DNA of 64,000 bases, from the NCBI RefSeq assembly GCF_014334135.1, contig NZ_CP060497.1, positions 2,418,001 through 2,482,000 of the forward strand, given 5' to 3'. Positions 40,965-49,693 of this stretch are shown here, piece by piece (position 1 is the stretch's first letter; each line of letters begins with the position of its first letter). A program made the translations under genes and the position numbers. The notes under the pieces are model-generated. The model did no database searches, had not been told where the DNA came from, and worked only from the letters and a program-made list of their open reading frames with translations. Origin of the DNA: Olivibacter sp. SDN3. GTDB taxonomy: Bacteria > Bacteroidota > Bacteroidia > Sphingobacteriales > Sphingobacteriaceae.

Positions 40965-41606
40965 ATGAAACTATCGTCACAAGCAGAAAACATCTTGGCT
41001 CAAATCAATACTGAAACTAAGCTGGGAGACTTGCGGAAGATCGCTAAGGGCATCAAAAAGGATCACGAACTGGCTATGGAATTATGGTCAACCAAAAGTT
41101 TTTTATCCAGACAATTGGCCATCTTGATTATGGATAGTCAGCTTCTTTCCCAAGATTTGATTAACAAGCTTGATAAGGACATGCAGACGCATCCATTGAA
41201 TGAGAGAAATCAGCTTACGGATTGGCTCATGGCCAATCAGCTGACTAAGGGCAGAAAAACAATTACATTGATTCAATCCTGGGAAGATAGTCCTTCTACA
41301 CTTCAGAGACGGATATTCTGGTATTATCAAGGTCGCTTACGTTGGATGGGGCAAACTCCTCCTCCAAACAATGAAGAGTTATTATCTAAAATTGAAAGCC
41401 AAATTGAAAAAGAAGAACCAGAAGTTCAATGGGCAATGAATTTCGCAGCGGGCTGGATTGGAGTTTATGACAAAAAGTGTCGGAATCGTTGCATTGCACT
41501 TGGAGAAAAAACAGGTCTTTACAAAGGCAAGGTGGTATCAAAGGGTTGTACTCCAGAATATTTACCCGAGTTCATTACGATTGAAAGTAACAAGCGAAAT
41601 TTATAG
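40965..41606 (+). CDS. DNA alkylation repair protein, AlkD-like HEAT-repeat
   Basis: The 213-residue protein is all-helical with the AlkD layout: LRKIAKGIKKDHELAMELWS, FLSRQLAILIMDSQLL, the WLMANQL segment and WEDSPSTLQRRIFWYYQGRL, which resembles the DNA-facing HEAT helix. The C-terminal part has VQWAMNFAAGWIGVYD and ALGEKTGLYKGKVVSKGCTP, which matches the conserved end of this family. By family it excises N3/N7-alkylated purines. It is monocistronic and lies downstream of the thermonuclease gene. Confidence 0.85.
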   Translation: MKLSSQAENILAQINTETKLGDLRKIAKGIKKDHELAMELWSTKSFLSRQLAILIMDSQLLSQDLINKLDKDMQTHPLNERNQLTDWLMANQLTKGRKTITLIQSWEDSPSTLQRRIFWYYQGRLRWMGQTPPPNNEELLSKIESQIEKEEPEVQWAMNFAAGWIGVYDKKCRNRCIALGEKTGLYKGKVVSKGCTPEYLPEFITIESNKRNL

Positions 41607-41691
41607 TCTTGCTAACAGGAAAAGAATGTGACGCATATCTTAAAAATCTTGCGTGGACTGACACTGAAACCGAGCATTGGTATATCCTATG

Positions 41692-42609
41692 CTAATTAAA
41701 TCCCGCCCGATATTCCAACGGACTTTGGTTTGTTTTTTGCCTAAATAATTTACTGAAGGATTGCGAATGCTCAAATCCGAGTGCGTAAGCAATTTCTGAG
41801 ACGGAATGACTCGTCGTAGAAAGCTTTTCTTTCGCTTTCTCTATAAGCTTCTCGTGAATATATTGCTTGGCACTTTTGCCCATGAGCGCGCGTAACATGT
41901 CACTTAAATATCCTGCGGAAAGATTAAGTTTTTCAGCAAGAAAACGTACTGTAGGAATCCCAAGATTAAGAGATAGCTCGTTGTTAAAATAATCATCCAA
42001 AAGGGCTTCCGTTTTTTGAAGCAAATCTTTGTTCGCTGTTTTACGGGTAATGAATTGCCTTTTGTAAAATCGGTTGACATAACTCAGCAACAACTCTAAT
42101 TGCGCAACGACAACTTCCTGACTGTATTCGTCGATTCTGCTGTTCAGTTCCTTTTCTAAAATCATATATACAGAAAGGATGGTTTGTTTTTCATCTTCTG
42201 ATAAGTGAAGCCCCTCGTTTACCGAGTAAGAAAAGTAACTATATTGTTTAATTTTTTTTGCCAAAGGATAACCATGCAAGAAATCGGGATGTAGCAACAA
42301 AATATAATAGGTAGCATCACCATTGCTATCTGAAGTACCTACTAGTTGGTTTGGTGCCAGGAACAGCATACCGCCGTCGCCAAAATCATAATGATGTTGT
42401 CCGTATTTCAGTCTTCCCGTTCCATCCAGCAGAAAGGTGATTTTATAAAAGCTCAATACATCATAACCTGGCAAATTATAAGGATTCAACGGTTTGTCCC
42501 TAGCGAAATAAGTCAAGCTAATCAGCGGATGTTGTGGCTTTGGCAGCCCAAAGGCGGTATGTATATCAGGTATGGAACTGTAGCGAACCAATTTTCCATC
42601 TTTCTTCAT
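41692..42609 (-). CDS. AraC-family transcriptional regulator
   Basis: The 305-residue protein has a cupin-type sensor domain (YDVLSFYKITFLLDGTGRLK, YDFGDGGMLFLAPNQLV) and a C-terminal AraC DNA-binding domain. The first HTH contains VRFLAEKLNLSAGYLSDMLR and the second SVSEIAYALGFEHSQSFSKL, with the ending FRQKTNQSPLEYRAGFN. It lies 65 bases after the SDR gene on the same strand, a usual pairing in which the regulator controls the dehydrogenase. Confidence 0.92.
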   Translation of the reverse strand: MKKDGKLVRYSSIPDIHTAFGLPKPQHPLISLTYFARDKPLNPYNLPGYDVLSFYKITFLLDGTGRLKYGQHHYDFGDGGMLFLAPNQLVGTSDSNGDATYYILLLHPDFLHGYPLAKKIKQYSYFSYSVNEGLHLSEDEKQTILSVYMILEKELNSRIDEYSQEVVVAQLELLLSYVNRFYKRQFITRKTANKDLLQKTEALLDDYFNNELSLNLGIPTVRFLAEKLNLSAGYLSDMLRALMGKSAKQYIHEKLIEKAKEKLSTTSHSVSEIAYALGFEHSQSFSKLFRQKTNQSPLEYRAGFN

Positions 42610-42673
42610 GTATTAAATTTAAAAAAATAAAAATCTATAGTCGAAAAGCCGCCATAGATTTTTATTTTATGTA

Positions 42674-43432
42674 TTACCAAGGAAAAACTTCCTGATTAGG
42701 TCCGGTGAACTGGCCGGTCACACCACTTTCATCAAGTGCAACTCTAATTGGCTCTTTTGATCCTTCCTCTACCGTTTCTGTTCCCTGGAAGTAATTAAGT
42801 GCAGTGGCTGTAAAGCCAGGGCTTACTGCATTTATTTTAATATTTGTATCCTCCAAATCTATGGCCAAAGCAACGGTAACGGCATTCATCGCTGCCTTTG
42901 AAGCGCCATAAACTACATCGTAATGTTTTCTATAAGGATTCTCAGGGTTCATGTTGGCGGTCAAAGAACCCAGTCCACTTGAAACATTGACGATACGAGG
43001 AGCTTCGGCATTTTTTAATAAAGGCAAAAATGCTTGTGTTACAGCGACTACTCCAAACACGTTGGTATCCCAAACGGTACGCATTTCGTCAATGTTCACT
43101 ACGCTTGGCTTTTGAGCAGCAAGCATCTCTTCCATGCTTCTGTTTTGGTTCCCAGCATTGGAAATGCCAGCATTGTTAACCAATAAATCAAGTTTTCCAA
43201 ATATCCGCTGAATTTCATCCACTGCTGCATTAATCGTGTTTGGCTTTGTAACGTCCAGTGCAATTGCGACTGCATTTTCTCCTATTTTTGACGCGGCATC
43301 ATTTCCTTTCTCAATATTTCTTGCACCCACAAAAACGGTGTAATTATTTTCTCCCAATGCTTTTGCGATTTGATAGCCAACTCCGGTATTTGCACCTGTT
43401 ACAAGCGCGATTTTCTTTTTTTCTGACGACAT
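42674..43432 (-). CDS. short-chain dehydrogenase/reductase (SDR)
   Basis: From the ATG at 43432 (MSSEKKKIALVTG) the protein has 252 residues; an upstream ATG at 43459 adds nine. The cofactor motif is TGANTGVGYQIA (TGxxxGxG) and the structural motif is NNAGIS. The catalytic serine is in NVSSGLGSL, with Y-x-x-x-K as YGASK. The ending MNAVTVALAIDLEDTNIKIN, AVSPGFTATALNYF is classical. It probably uses NADP(H), inferred from the RN after strand 2 (GARNIEKG). The substrate is unknown, and the AraC gene is immediately downstream. Confidence 0.92.
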   Translation of the reverse strand: MSSEKKKIALVTGANTGVGYQIAKALGENNYTVFVGARNIEKGNDAASKIGENAVAIALDVTKPNTINAAVDEIQRIFGKLDLLVNNAGISNAGNQNRSMEEMLAAQKPSVVNIDEMRTVWDTNVFGVVAVTQAFLPLLKNAEAPRIVNVSSGLGSLTANMNPENPYRKHYDVVYGASKAAMNAVTVALAIDLEDTNIKINAVSPGFTATALNYFQGTETVEEGSKEPIRVALDESGVTGQFTGPNQEVFPW

Positions 43433-43459
43433 AATTTTACGTATTAAATGATAAAACAA

Positions 43460-43860
43460 AGTTAAATCTGAACCAGACCGGTCTTGTAGTGGAATTGCTT
43501 TTTTTTGTAGCCAAACTGAGGATGATTTAAATTATGCGTGAGGACGAAATTCCATTAAATCCCACCCGAAATTCCGATCGTTTTTGGTACTTTTTTAGTA
43601 TATTGTTAACCGTTTAGTATTTCTTCTACGTTAGATTATGTTTCTACGTTAGATTATGTGCACTACAAGATCAATTGATGTATGGCTCTGTGCGGGTTCA
43701 GAAGCACATTATTAACCTCTATCGATCTCAAGCTATGTGGATGAATTTTACAGATAAACAAAAGCTTCAGATATTGGAGCAAGTTGCCAACTCCATGGAA
43801 CTGCCCCTTTTTGCTTAACTGATCTACAGGAGAAGGAATCTCATAAAAGATCAATTAAGG
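43460..43860. other. intergenic region with a tandem repeat and a gene remnant
   Basis: It contains the 18-bp tandem repeat at 43624-43659. Beyond it is a plus-strand frame (43679-43818) reading MYGSVRVQKHIINLYRSQAM, then WMNFTDKQKLQILEQVANSM and ELPLFA before a stop. The latter looks like the C-terminal tail of a lost gene. Confidence 0.4.
43624..43659 (+). repeat. two exact tandem copies of an 18-bp unit
   Basis: TTCTACGTTAGATTATGT is repeated directly at 43624-43641 and 43642-43659 without mismatch. It has no dyad symmetry and no visible function. Confidence 0.7.
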
Positions 43861-45984
43861 CTATTTTTTATTTTTTATAACCACTGCTTCATAATCAACT
43901 ATTTTTGGAATCGTGAAATGCAATTTGCCATCTTTCCAAGTGAAATCGATTTGCTGACTACTTTTCAATAAGTGTATTTCGCTTGGTTCATCCTTAAGCG
44001 AACATTCTATGACTATATTGGATAGGTCATATGGTTTAAAATAAGTGTTTCCATTGAAGCCTGTGAGATTAATAAGATGTAAGATATGTCCATTTTTCTG
44101 AAAGCCGGAGGAGGAATTGACAGCATTATTGTGGGCATATTGCTTAAACACTATTTCCAGCTTCTCTGGGGCATTCGTTTTTATGAGATCTTGTGCCTGA
44201 GGGTAGATTGCTGTTAGCGTATTTAAAAATAGTTGTTTATGTTGTTCATAACCTTTGAGGTAATAGAGACGCCCGATGGAAAGCGGCATGAGGGCGTGCT
44301 TAAGCTCATTGGTACCCGCAACTCCAAGCCCTTTATAGTCAGTGGGCTCATGACCACCTACAATTTCCGGCGGGCCTGGTCTGCCTTTGCTGAGGATCGG
44401 TAAATAAGTGGAAACAGCGGAATCAAAGGTATAGAGCCCCGCGGTGTAGTTTAGAAAAACCTGACGTTGCCCATCCATTTTTGTAAAAACTGTTGTATCG
44501 TCAATCATCAGATAATTTCCAGCGGCATCATAATCCGTTTCTACTACTGATGCTCCAAAACGCTCCTTTAAAAACGACCGGTGCTGTATAAACGAAGGGC
44601 CGGTTGCCAATATGCTCACCCCGCTTTCTGTTGCTGCCGATAAGGCTTTTAAATCTACACTATCGAAGGACGGGGTGCCCGGTACGATGATGGCTTCATA
44701 TTGGCTAAGCCTATCCTCTTGTGCATTCAGGCGGCGCCGCTCCATCACATCGAAGGGAATATGGGCTTCCTTCAACATGAGCTGAATGCCTCTGTATTCC
44801 TCTCCAGCTTCACCATGTGCCCAGGCCGCTGGGGAAAGTACCAGTATTTTAGCGAGCGATTGATAATTACCATAATAACCTTCATTCTGCTGGTGAAAAC
44901 GGTAAACATCACGGATGACTTGAAAGTTGCGTGGATCAGCACTATGATTAAATTCGCCCATCATGCTGACATCCAATCCCGAGCCATTGGCAATATTTTC
45001 GTATAGCCGGATGCGAACTTCTTCAGGCCCAACACTGTTAAAGCGCGATTGAAACGACACCTGCTGGATGGATGCATTGCTTACAATATGTTCGGGATAA
45101 GAACCCATGGCATTACTGACATTGTCAGATGCGGTATAAGGCCAGTAGGGTAAGCTGGTATTACTTTGGGATTCATGACGAATGATGTCAACATATTGAT
45201 CTGAATAAGTGCAAATGGCTATTGCCGGATTTTTGGTTTTGATTAAGGTATGCAACTTCTCCGCCCATTTGTTTAGTGTCATTTGCTTAAATGCTTGGTA
45301 CTTCCTAAAAACCGGGTCTTTGCCATCTTCTTTTTTGGGTAAATCCAATCCGCCACTGAAAGATTTGAAGCGTGCTTGGTCATGCGGATTGTGGTCTATA
45401 CCATAATATTGTCCTTTATAGGCATTGGCGGTTTGGTAACCGGGCATGTTAAGGAAAATGCCATCAACCGGGTATCGTCCTATTATTTCGTTGATAATTT
45501 CAAACGACTTCTCCTGTACATAGGGCGCATTGATAGATACGACATAAATATCGTCGTTAAACATCCGCTGGCCGTCGGCAGATAAATAGCACCAGTCTGG
45601 GTACTGTTCGAAAACGGTTTTGTGCAGTCTGCTGAAGTCTACCCGCACAATGACACGTATGTCCCATTGGTGACACCGATCGATGATATCGGCCAACATA
45701 TGATCGGCGGCATAGGGGTTGCGGTAATGATAGGGTAGGGAGGTGGGGTAAAAGGCCATAATGCCACCAGCATTGATAATCAATGTGTTGGCAGAGGCTG
45801 CCACCAGCTGTTCTACGAAAGCTTTCGGCTCAATGTTTTTCGCAGTAAAGTCTGGAAGATTAGTTTGAATGACCCGCAGATTATTGCGTTTCCACCAAGA
45901 GGGATCCTCCTCCTGGGCAAGAACAAGACAAGGAATGAAGGAGAAAAGTAGGCGCAGTGTGAAGAGATATGTTTTATTTATCAT
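43861..45984 (-). CDS. putative glycoside hydrolase (GHL6-type, beta-galactosidase-like)
   Basis: The 707-residue protein has a signal peptide (LRLLFSFIPCLVLAQ). A TIM-barrel-like N-terminal part of the GHL6/GH42-like group follows: ANTLIINAGGIMAFYPTSLP, DIIDRCHQWDIRVIVRVDFS, HKTVFEQYPDWCYLSADGQR, and YPVDGIFLNMPGYQTANAYK with a conserved acidic site. A beta-galactosidase trimerisation-like region comes after residue 370 (LVLSPAAWAHGEAGEEYRGI and YEAIIVPGTPSFD). A C-terminal beta domain ends the protein. It is the last gene of the leftward SusCD locus, 10 bases after the glucuronidase-like gene. The exact family and substrate are not certain. Confidence 0.7.
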   Translation of the reverse strand: MINKTYLFTLRLLFSFIPCLVLAQEEDPSWWKRNNLRVIQTNLPDFTAKNIEPKAFVEQLVAASANTLIINAGGIMAFYPTSLPYHYRNPYAADHMLADIIDRCHQWDIRVIVRVDFSRLHKTVFEQYPDWCYLSADGQRMFNDDIYVVSINAPYVQEKSFEIINEIIGRYPVDGIFLNMPGYQTANAYKGQYYGIDHNPHDQARFKSFSGGLDLPKKEDGKDPVFRKYQAFKQMTLNKWAEKLHTLIKTKNPAIAICTYSDQYVDIIRHESQSNTSLPYWPYTASDNVSNAMGSYPEHIVSNASIQQVSFQSRFNSVGPEEVRIRLYENIANGSGLDVSMMGEFNHSADPRNFQVIRDVYRFHQQNEGYYGNYQSLAKILVLSPAAWAHGEAGEEYRGIQLMLKEAHIPFDVMERRRLNAQEDRLSQYEAIIVPGTPSFDSVDLKALSAATESGVSILATGPSFIQHRSFLKERFGASVVETDYDAAGNYLMIDDTTVFTKMDGQRQVFLNYTAGLYTFDSAVSTYLPILSKGRPGPPEIVGGHEPTDYKGLGVAGTNELKHALMPLSIGRLYYLKGYEQHKQLFLNTLTAIYPQAQDLIKTNAPEKLEIVFKQYAHNNAVNSSSGFQKNGHILHLINLTGFNGNTYFKPYDLSNIVIECSLKDEPSEIHLLKSSQQIDFTWKDGKLHFTIPKIVDYEAVVIKNKK

Positions 45985-45994
45985 AATGAAGGCT

Positions 45995-48193
45995 TTATTG
46001 TTTTTTATTGTAGGTCAACGCTTTTACCCATTCTATATCATCCAAAACGTGTGGACGCATTAATTCCCATGAAAATGCCTGGAAATGGTGATCGTAATTT
46101 TCCGTACTGACATGGGGTACCGCTCGATAGCGGTGTTTGGTTAGCCGGATAACTTCATCCCAGTGCTGCTGACATTTATCGATGTACTGCAAGGCCTGCC
46201 GCTTTTCGCGACTATCACCGCTGATCTGGTAGCGATGAGCGGCTGTTGCCGCGCGTATCTTATCGGAGAGGTATAGCCCTAAGTAGCTCCAAACGGCTAA
46301 GTCCTGTACTTCAGACAATAGCGTTGAACCGGTTGGTTGTAAGTTTTTCTCAATTTTCCGTAACATGGCCAAACTTTCCCTACTGTCGCGTTCCGACTGG
46401 GCTGCTAGCTCGAGCGGGTTGGTTTTATCTTGTGCTACGGCTCCATCAAGTTCTTGCTGTACAAAGGTGCCGATAGAAAGCAGTGAAGTGTCTAAGGTGG
46501 GATGATGAATAAGATCCTGAATAGCTATGAATGGCGAATTCCTGTTAAAAGTACTGTCACTTGGATCGGCAGGTTCTGCCGCTATAAAGCCTTCACTATA
46601 TAAGGTGTAATCCCAGGTAGAGCGGAAAAAGGAAGCCAAGCGTAGGGGCATTTTGCTAGCTAGCTGATAGGCTGTCCATAAAGGCAATGAAGCCGTGGCA
46701 CCATAGCGTCTGTTCAGTTCTTCTATAAAATGTTTATCTGCGTAGTTGGGATCATACAGCAGACGGCCCCAGAGCTTATAGAATAACCATTGTTTTTCAA
46801 AGGCATAGTCCCAGCTTTGCTCGTTGAGCGCTATGGTAGCATAGTCGGCCGCCGGGATATATCCTTCAGATCCAATGAAATACCCATTGACACCAGGTGC
46901 CTTGTTGGCCAATAGATGTTTACGGATAAAGTCGGCCTGCCCCCAGCGGAGGATAAAAAAATCCTCATTTCTAACCATCCACTGAATGTCGTAATTTTCA
47001 GGTTGCGGATCCCAAAAGCGACGATCGACCTCTCCGGAATGATAGTCGTGCGTAATAGCAAGGTCGGGGGTAGAGTGGCCGTGCGACCAGTTAAACTTAA
47101 TTTCTACCAAAGCTCGATCTTTAAGCTTTGCCTGATCTATAAGCTCCCGCATGGCGATGGGGTCGCCGGCGAGAACAGATCGGTGGAGAAACTTTATGGG
47201 CCGCGAAGCTTCCTGCATGGCGGCAACAAATGTTTTTGCAATCCAGTCTTCACGTTGCTGTGCGCTGAGTTTATCGGGGAAGTTCCCCATCCAGTCGGCT
47301 AAGGTAACGCCTATTCCCGTTAGGTCAGGATATTCATCAATTGTCTGTCGCACACTTTCCCGTGTGTAATCTATGACTTGCGTCGAAAGGTCGCTATACT
47401 CCTTCGCGCCATAGGCGGCAGCGAAGGAAGGTGACACAACAATATTCCAATTCACGATAAAGGTTTGTATGTCTCTCTCCTTCGCTAAAGCAAAAAGCGC
47501 TGTCCAGAAGCTCTTCCATTCCGCCAGCTCCCTATCGTTAAAAGGGCTAGCTGCCGGATAGGTAGCCGATCGGACCATGAAGGGAAAGGGGTGGTTGCTC
47601 CAGAGTGAAAGCACGTTGAGGCGGTTTTCCGCCATCATATCCAAGAGGCGCTCCCAAAACTTCAGATCCCGACAGGTTTCTTCATGAACACTGCTTGCTT
47701 TACTTCTTCGGTAGGGTGACCATGGCAGATTAAATTTAAGTATACGATAGTTGAGGTAGGGATTATTTACTTTAGCTACCATACCTTGAAGCTTTCGATG
47801 TTTGCGATAATGCTCAGCAACATCTTGCAGTCCGTACTGTGCGCCCAGCGGATCTTTAGCAAAAATAAAGAGCAATCTGCCATACTTGGCCCACTGTAAA
47901 GCATATCCCTCCTCCTGTATGCTACTTGGCGAAAAACCAGGGAATTCCGATGCCAGAGTTTGCATTTTCTCTTCCGATGTAATGACGGCAAGAGCATTGC
48001 CTGTTCCAAGCGTCTCGAGAGAGACAGCTTTGGACAGCGTGGCGCCTGTTTCCCTGACTTCCTGTTCAAATCGGTTCAAGGCCCATATCAGTTCATCGGG
48101 AGCGTCCGAAAAGATCTGTATTTGCGCCTTTACAAAAAACGGTAGACATATTAGTGACAGGTACAGGGTAAATAGATAAAAGCACTTCATCAT
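45995..48193 (-). CDS. alpha-glucuronidase-like secreted glycoside hydrolase
   Basis: The 732-residue protein has a signal peptide (FTLYLSLICLPFFVKAQ) and a GH67/GH20-type N-terminal alpha/beta domain (IQIFSDAPDELIWALNRFEQ, EEGYALQWAKYGRLLFIFAK, GAQYGLQDVAEHYRKH). A TIM barrel follows: YRILKFNLPWSPYRRS, MMAENRLNVLSLWSNHPFPF, TFIVNWNIVVSPSFA, TGIGVTLADWMGNFP, GYFIGSEGYIPAADY. Its helical C-terminus resembles that of GH67. I cannot fix the catalytic acids by eye. The gene follows SusD by 7 bases in the leftward locus, implying an exo-acting enzyme on the imported glycan. Confidence 0.65.
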   Translation of the reverse strand: MMKCFYLFTLYLSLICLPFFVKAQIQIFSDAPDELIWALNRFEQEVRETGATLSKAVSLETLGTGNALAVITSEEKMQTLASEFPGFSPSSIQEEGYALQWAKYGRLLFIFAKDPLGAQYGLQDVAEHYRKHRKLQGMVAKVNNPYLNYRILKFNLPWSPYRRSKASSVHEETCRDLKFWERLLDMMAENRLNVLSLWSNHPFPFMVRSATYPAASPFNDRELAEWKSFWTALFALAKERDIQTFIVNWNIVVSPSFAAAYGAKEYSDLSTQVIDYTRESVRQTIDEYPDLTGIGVTLADWMGNFPDKLSAQQREDWIAKTFVAAMQEASRPIKFLHRSVLAGDPIAMRELIDQAKLKDRALVEIKFNWSHGHSTPDLAITHDYHSGEVDRRFWDPQPENYDIQWMVRNEDFFILRWGQADFIRKHLLANKAPGVNGYFIGSEGYIPAADYATIALNEQSWDYAFEKQWLFYKLWGRLLYDPNYADKHFIEELNRRYGATASLPLWTAYQLASKMPLRLASFFRSTWDYTLYSEGFIAAEPADPSDSTFNRNSPFIAIQDLIHHPTLDTSLLSIGTFVQQELDGAVAQDKTNPLELAAQSERDSRESLAMLRKIEKNLQPTGSTLLSEVQDLAVWSYLGLYLSDKIRAATAAHRYQISGDSREKRQALQYIDKCQQHWDEVIRLTKHRYRAVPHVSTENYDHHFQAFSWELMRPHVLDDIEWVKALTYNKKQ

Positions 48194-48200
48194 AGGATCT

Positions 48201-49676
48201 TTAATTATAGCCTGGATTCTGCGGAAATATTGCCGGATTATTAATTACCTGTATTTGGCTGAGTGGAATTGGAAACAGTACCCGAAAGCTTTGCATGCCC
48301 AAAGGAGCTAAGACATCCAGCGCGCGGCCCGTTCGCAGTAAGTCGAACCAACGATGCCCCTCAAATGCCAATTCCATACGCCGCTCCAAATAGATTTTTT
48401 CCCGGATGTCATCCGGAGCGCTAAGGTCATAAGGGCTTAGGCCTGCCCGTGAGCGTACGGCGTTCAGTGGCGCCAACGCCTCACTCGTTTTCCCGTTTTC
48501 ATTCAGTGCTTCGGCATACATCAGCAAGACATCAGCGTAACGGATAACTTTCCAGTTCGCCCGGCTGTCGTTTACAAGCTGTACCGGAGTAATATATTTT
48601 TTAGTATAGTTCTGTGAGGTAGCTTGAGGTAAGCGCTGAAAGCTCCCGCTGGCATCATAAAATCCACCAGATACACCAACGGTTATATCACGACGCTGAT
48701 CTTCTTCTATAAAGAGTGCTCGTAATTGGTCGGTCGGTGAAAATGTCTCTGATAGCTCCCCTCCTCTGATATCATAAAAATCGGCCATTGCGGAGGAATT
48801 CGGCATAAAGCGATGGGTAAAAACGCTACCCTGGTTACCCAGACCTTCCTCGTATTCTATATCAAATATGTACTCACTGTGATGTTCATCAAGTCCATAA
48901 TCATAAAGGTCTTCAAAGTGGGGTAACAGGGCGTAACCCATTGTGGTTACTTCCTGTAAAGTAAGCTCTGCATTCACAAAATCACCAGTTGTGAGGTATA
49001 CGCGTCCAAGCATTGCCAGGGCTGCTCCGGAAGTGGCACGGCCGATATGTGTTCCGCTGTAACTGCGCGGCAAACGAGCGGCGGCATCAAGCAGATCGGG
49101 TATGATCAGTTCGTTATATACCTGCTGTACGTCGGTCCGTCCAATTGCGTAAGCATCGTGAGGCGCCAGGGTTTGTGTGATGAGGGGTACTCCTCCGAAT
49201 ATCCGCACCAGGTCAAAGTAAGCCATAGCGCGAAGGAATTTTGCTTCCCCTATATGTCGGTCTTTACTTTGCAGCAGGGACTCGTCCGCTTCCTCTATTT
49301 TCTCCAAAATGATATTGGCGCGGTTGATAACCACGTAATAATTGCTCCAGGTATCGTGTAACATCTCTACATTATCCGGCATAGTGAAGGCGTCAGCAAA
49401 ATACCAGGCATCGTTTTTAACAACTTCCTGGGCCACATCCTCTCCCGGAACATCCGCAAAAATCCAGAAATTCTGGTACTGCTCCTGCATGGCGGTATAA
49501 CAAGCATTAACAGCATCTTGAAAATGACTGTCGGTTTGATATAAAAGATCCGTGGTGGTGGTTGACTCGGGAGCCAGATCGATAAAGTTCTTGCTACAGG
49601 ATACACTCAAGGTCAATAAAAAGAAAAGTAATCCTCGAAAGTATAATCGTTTACTGTTTTGATATATTGTATTCAT
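48201..49676 (-). CDS. SusD/RagB-like outer-membrane nutrient-binding lipoprotein
   Basis: The 491-residue protein begins with a lipoprotein signal (FLLTLSVSC, lipobox SVSC). The SusD N-terminal and C-terminal regions follow: FLRAMAYFDLVRIFGGVPLI, GRATSGAALAMLGRVYL with TPR helices, VIRYADVLLMYAEALNENGK, and the ending YLERRMELAFEGHRWFDLLR plus LGMQSFRVLFPIPLSQI. It binds the oligosaccharide outside the cell and caps the SusC channel encoded just upstream (49694). This is the leftward utilisation locus. Confidence 0.92.
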   Translation of the reverse strand: MNTIYQNSKRLYFRGLLFFLLTLSVSCSKNFIDLAPESTTTTDLLYQTDSHFQDAVNACYTAMQEQYQNFWIFADVPGEDVAQEVVKNDAWYFADAFTMPDNVEMLHDTWSNYYVVINRANIILEKIEEADESLLQSKDRHIGEAKFLRAMAYFDLVRIFGGVPLITQTLAPHDAYAIGRTDVQQVYNELIIPDLLDAAARLPRSYSGTHIGRATSGAALAMLGRVYLTTGDFVNAELTLQEVTTMGYALLPHFEDLYDYGLDEHHSEYIFDIEYEEGLGNQGSVFTHRFMPNSSAMADFYDIRGGELSETFSPTDQLRALFIEEDQRRDITVGVSGGFYDASGSFQRLPQATSQNYTKKYITPVQLVNDSRANWKVIRYADVLLMYAEALNENGKTSEALAPLNAVRSRAGLSPYDLSAPDDIREKIYLERRMELAFEGHRWFDLLRTGRALDVLAPLGMQSFRVLFPIPLSQIQVINNPAIFPQNPGYN

Positions 49677-49693
49677 CGGTTTAATAGCTTTGG

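Noticed and set aside
43663-43854. 63-codon minus-strand frame
   Set aside because: The plus strand here has a more convincing gene-tail remnant; the minus frame has no recognisable features.
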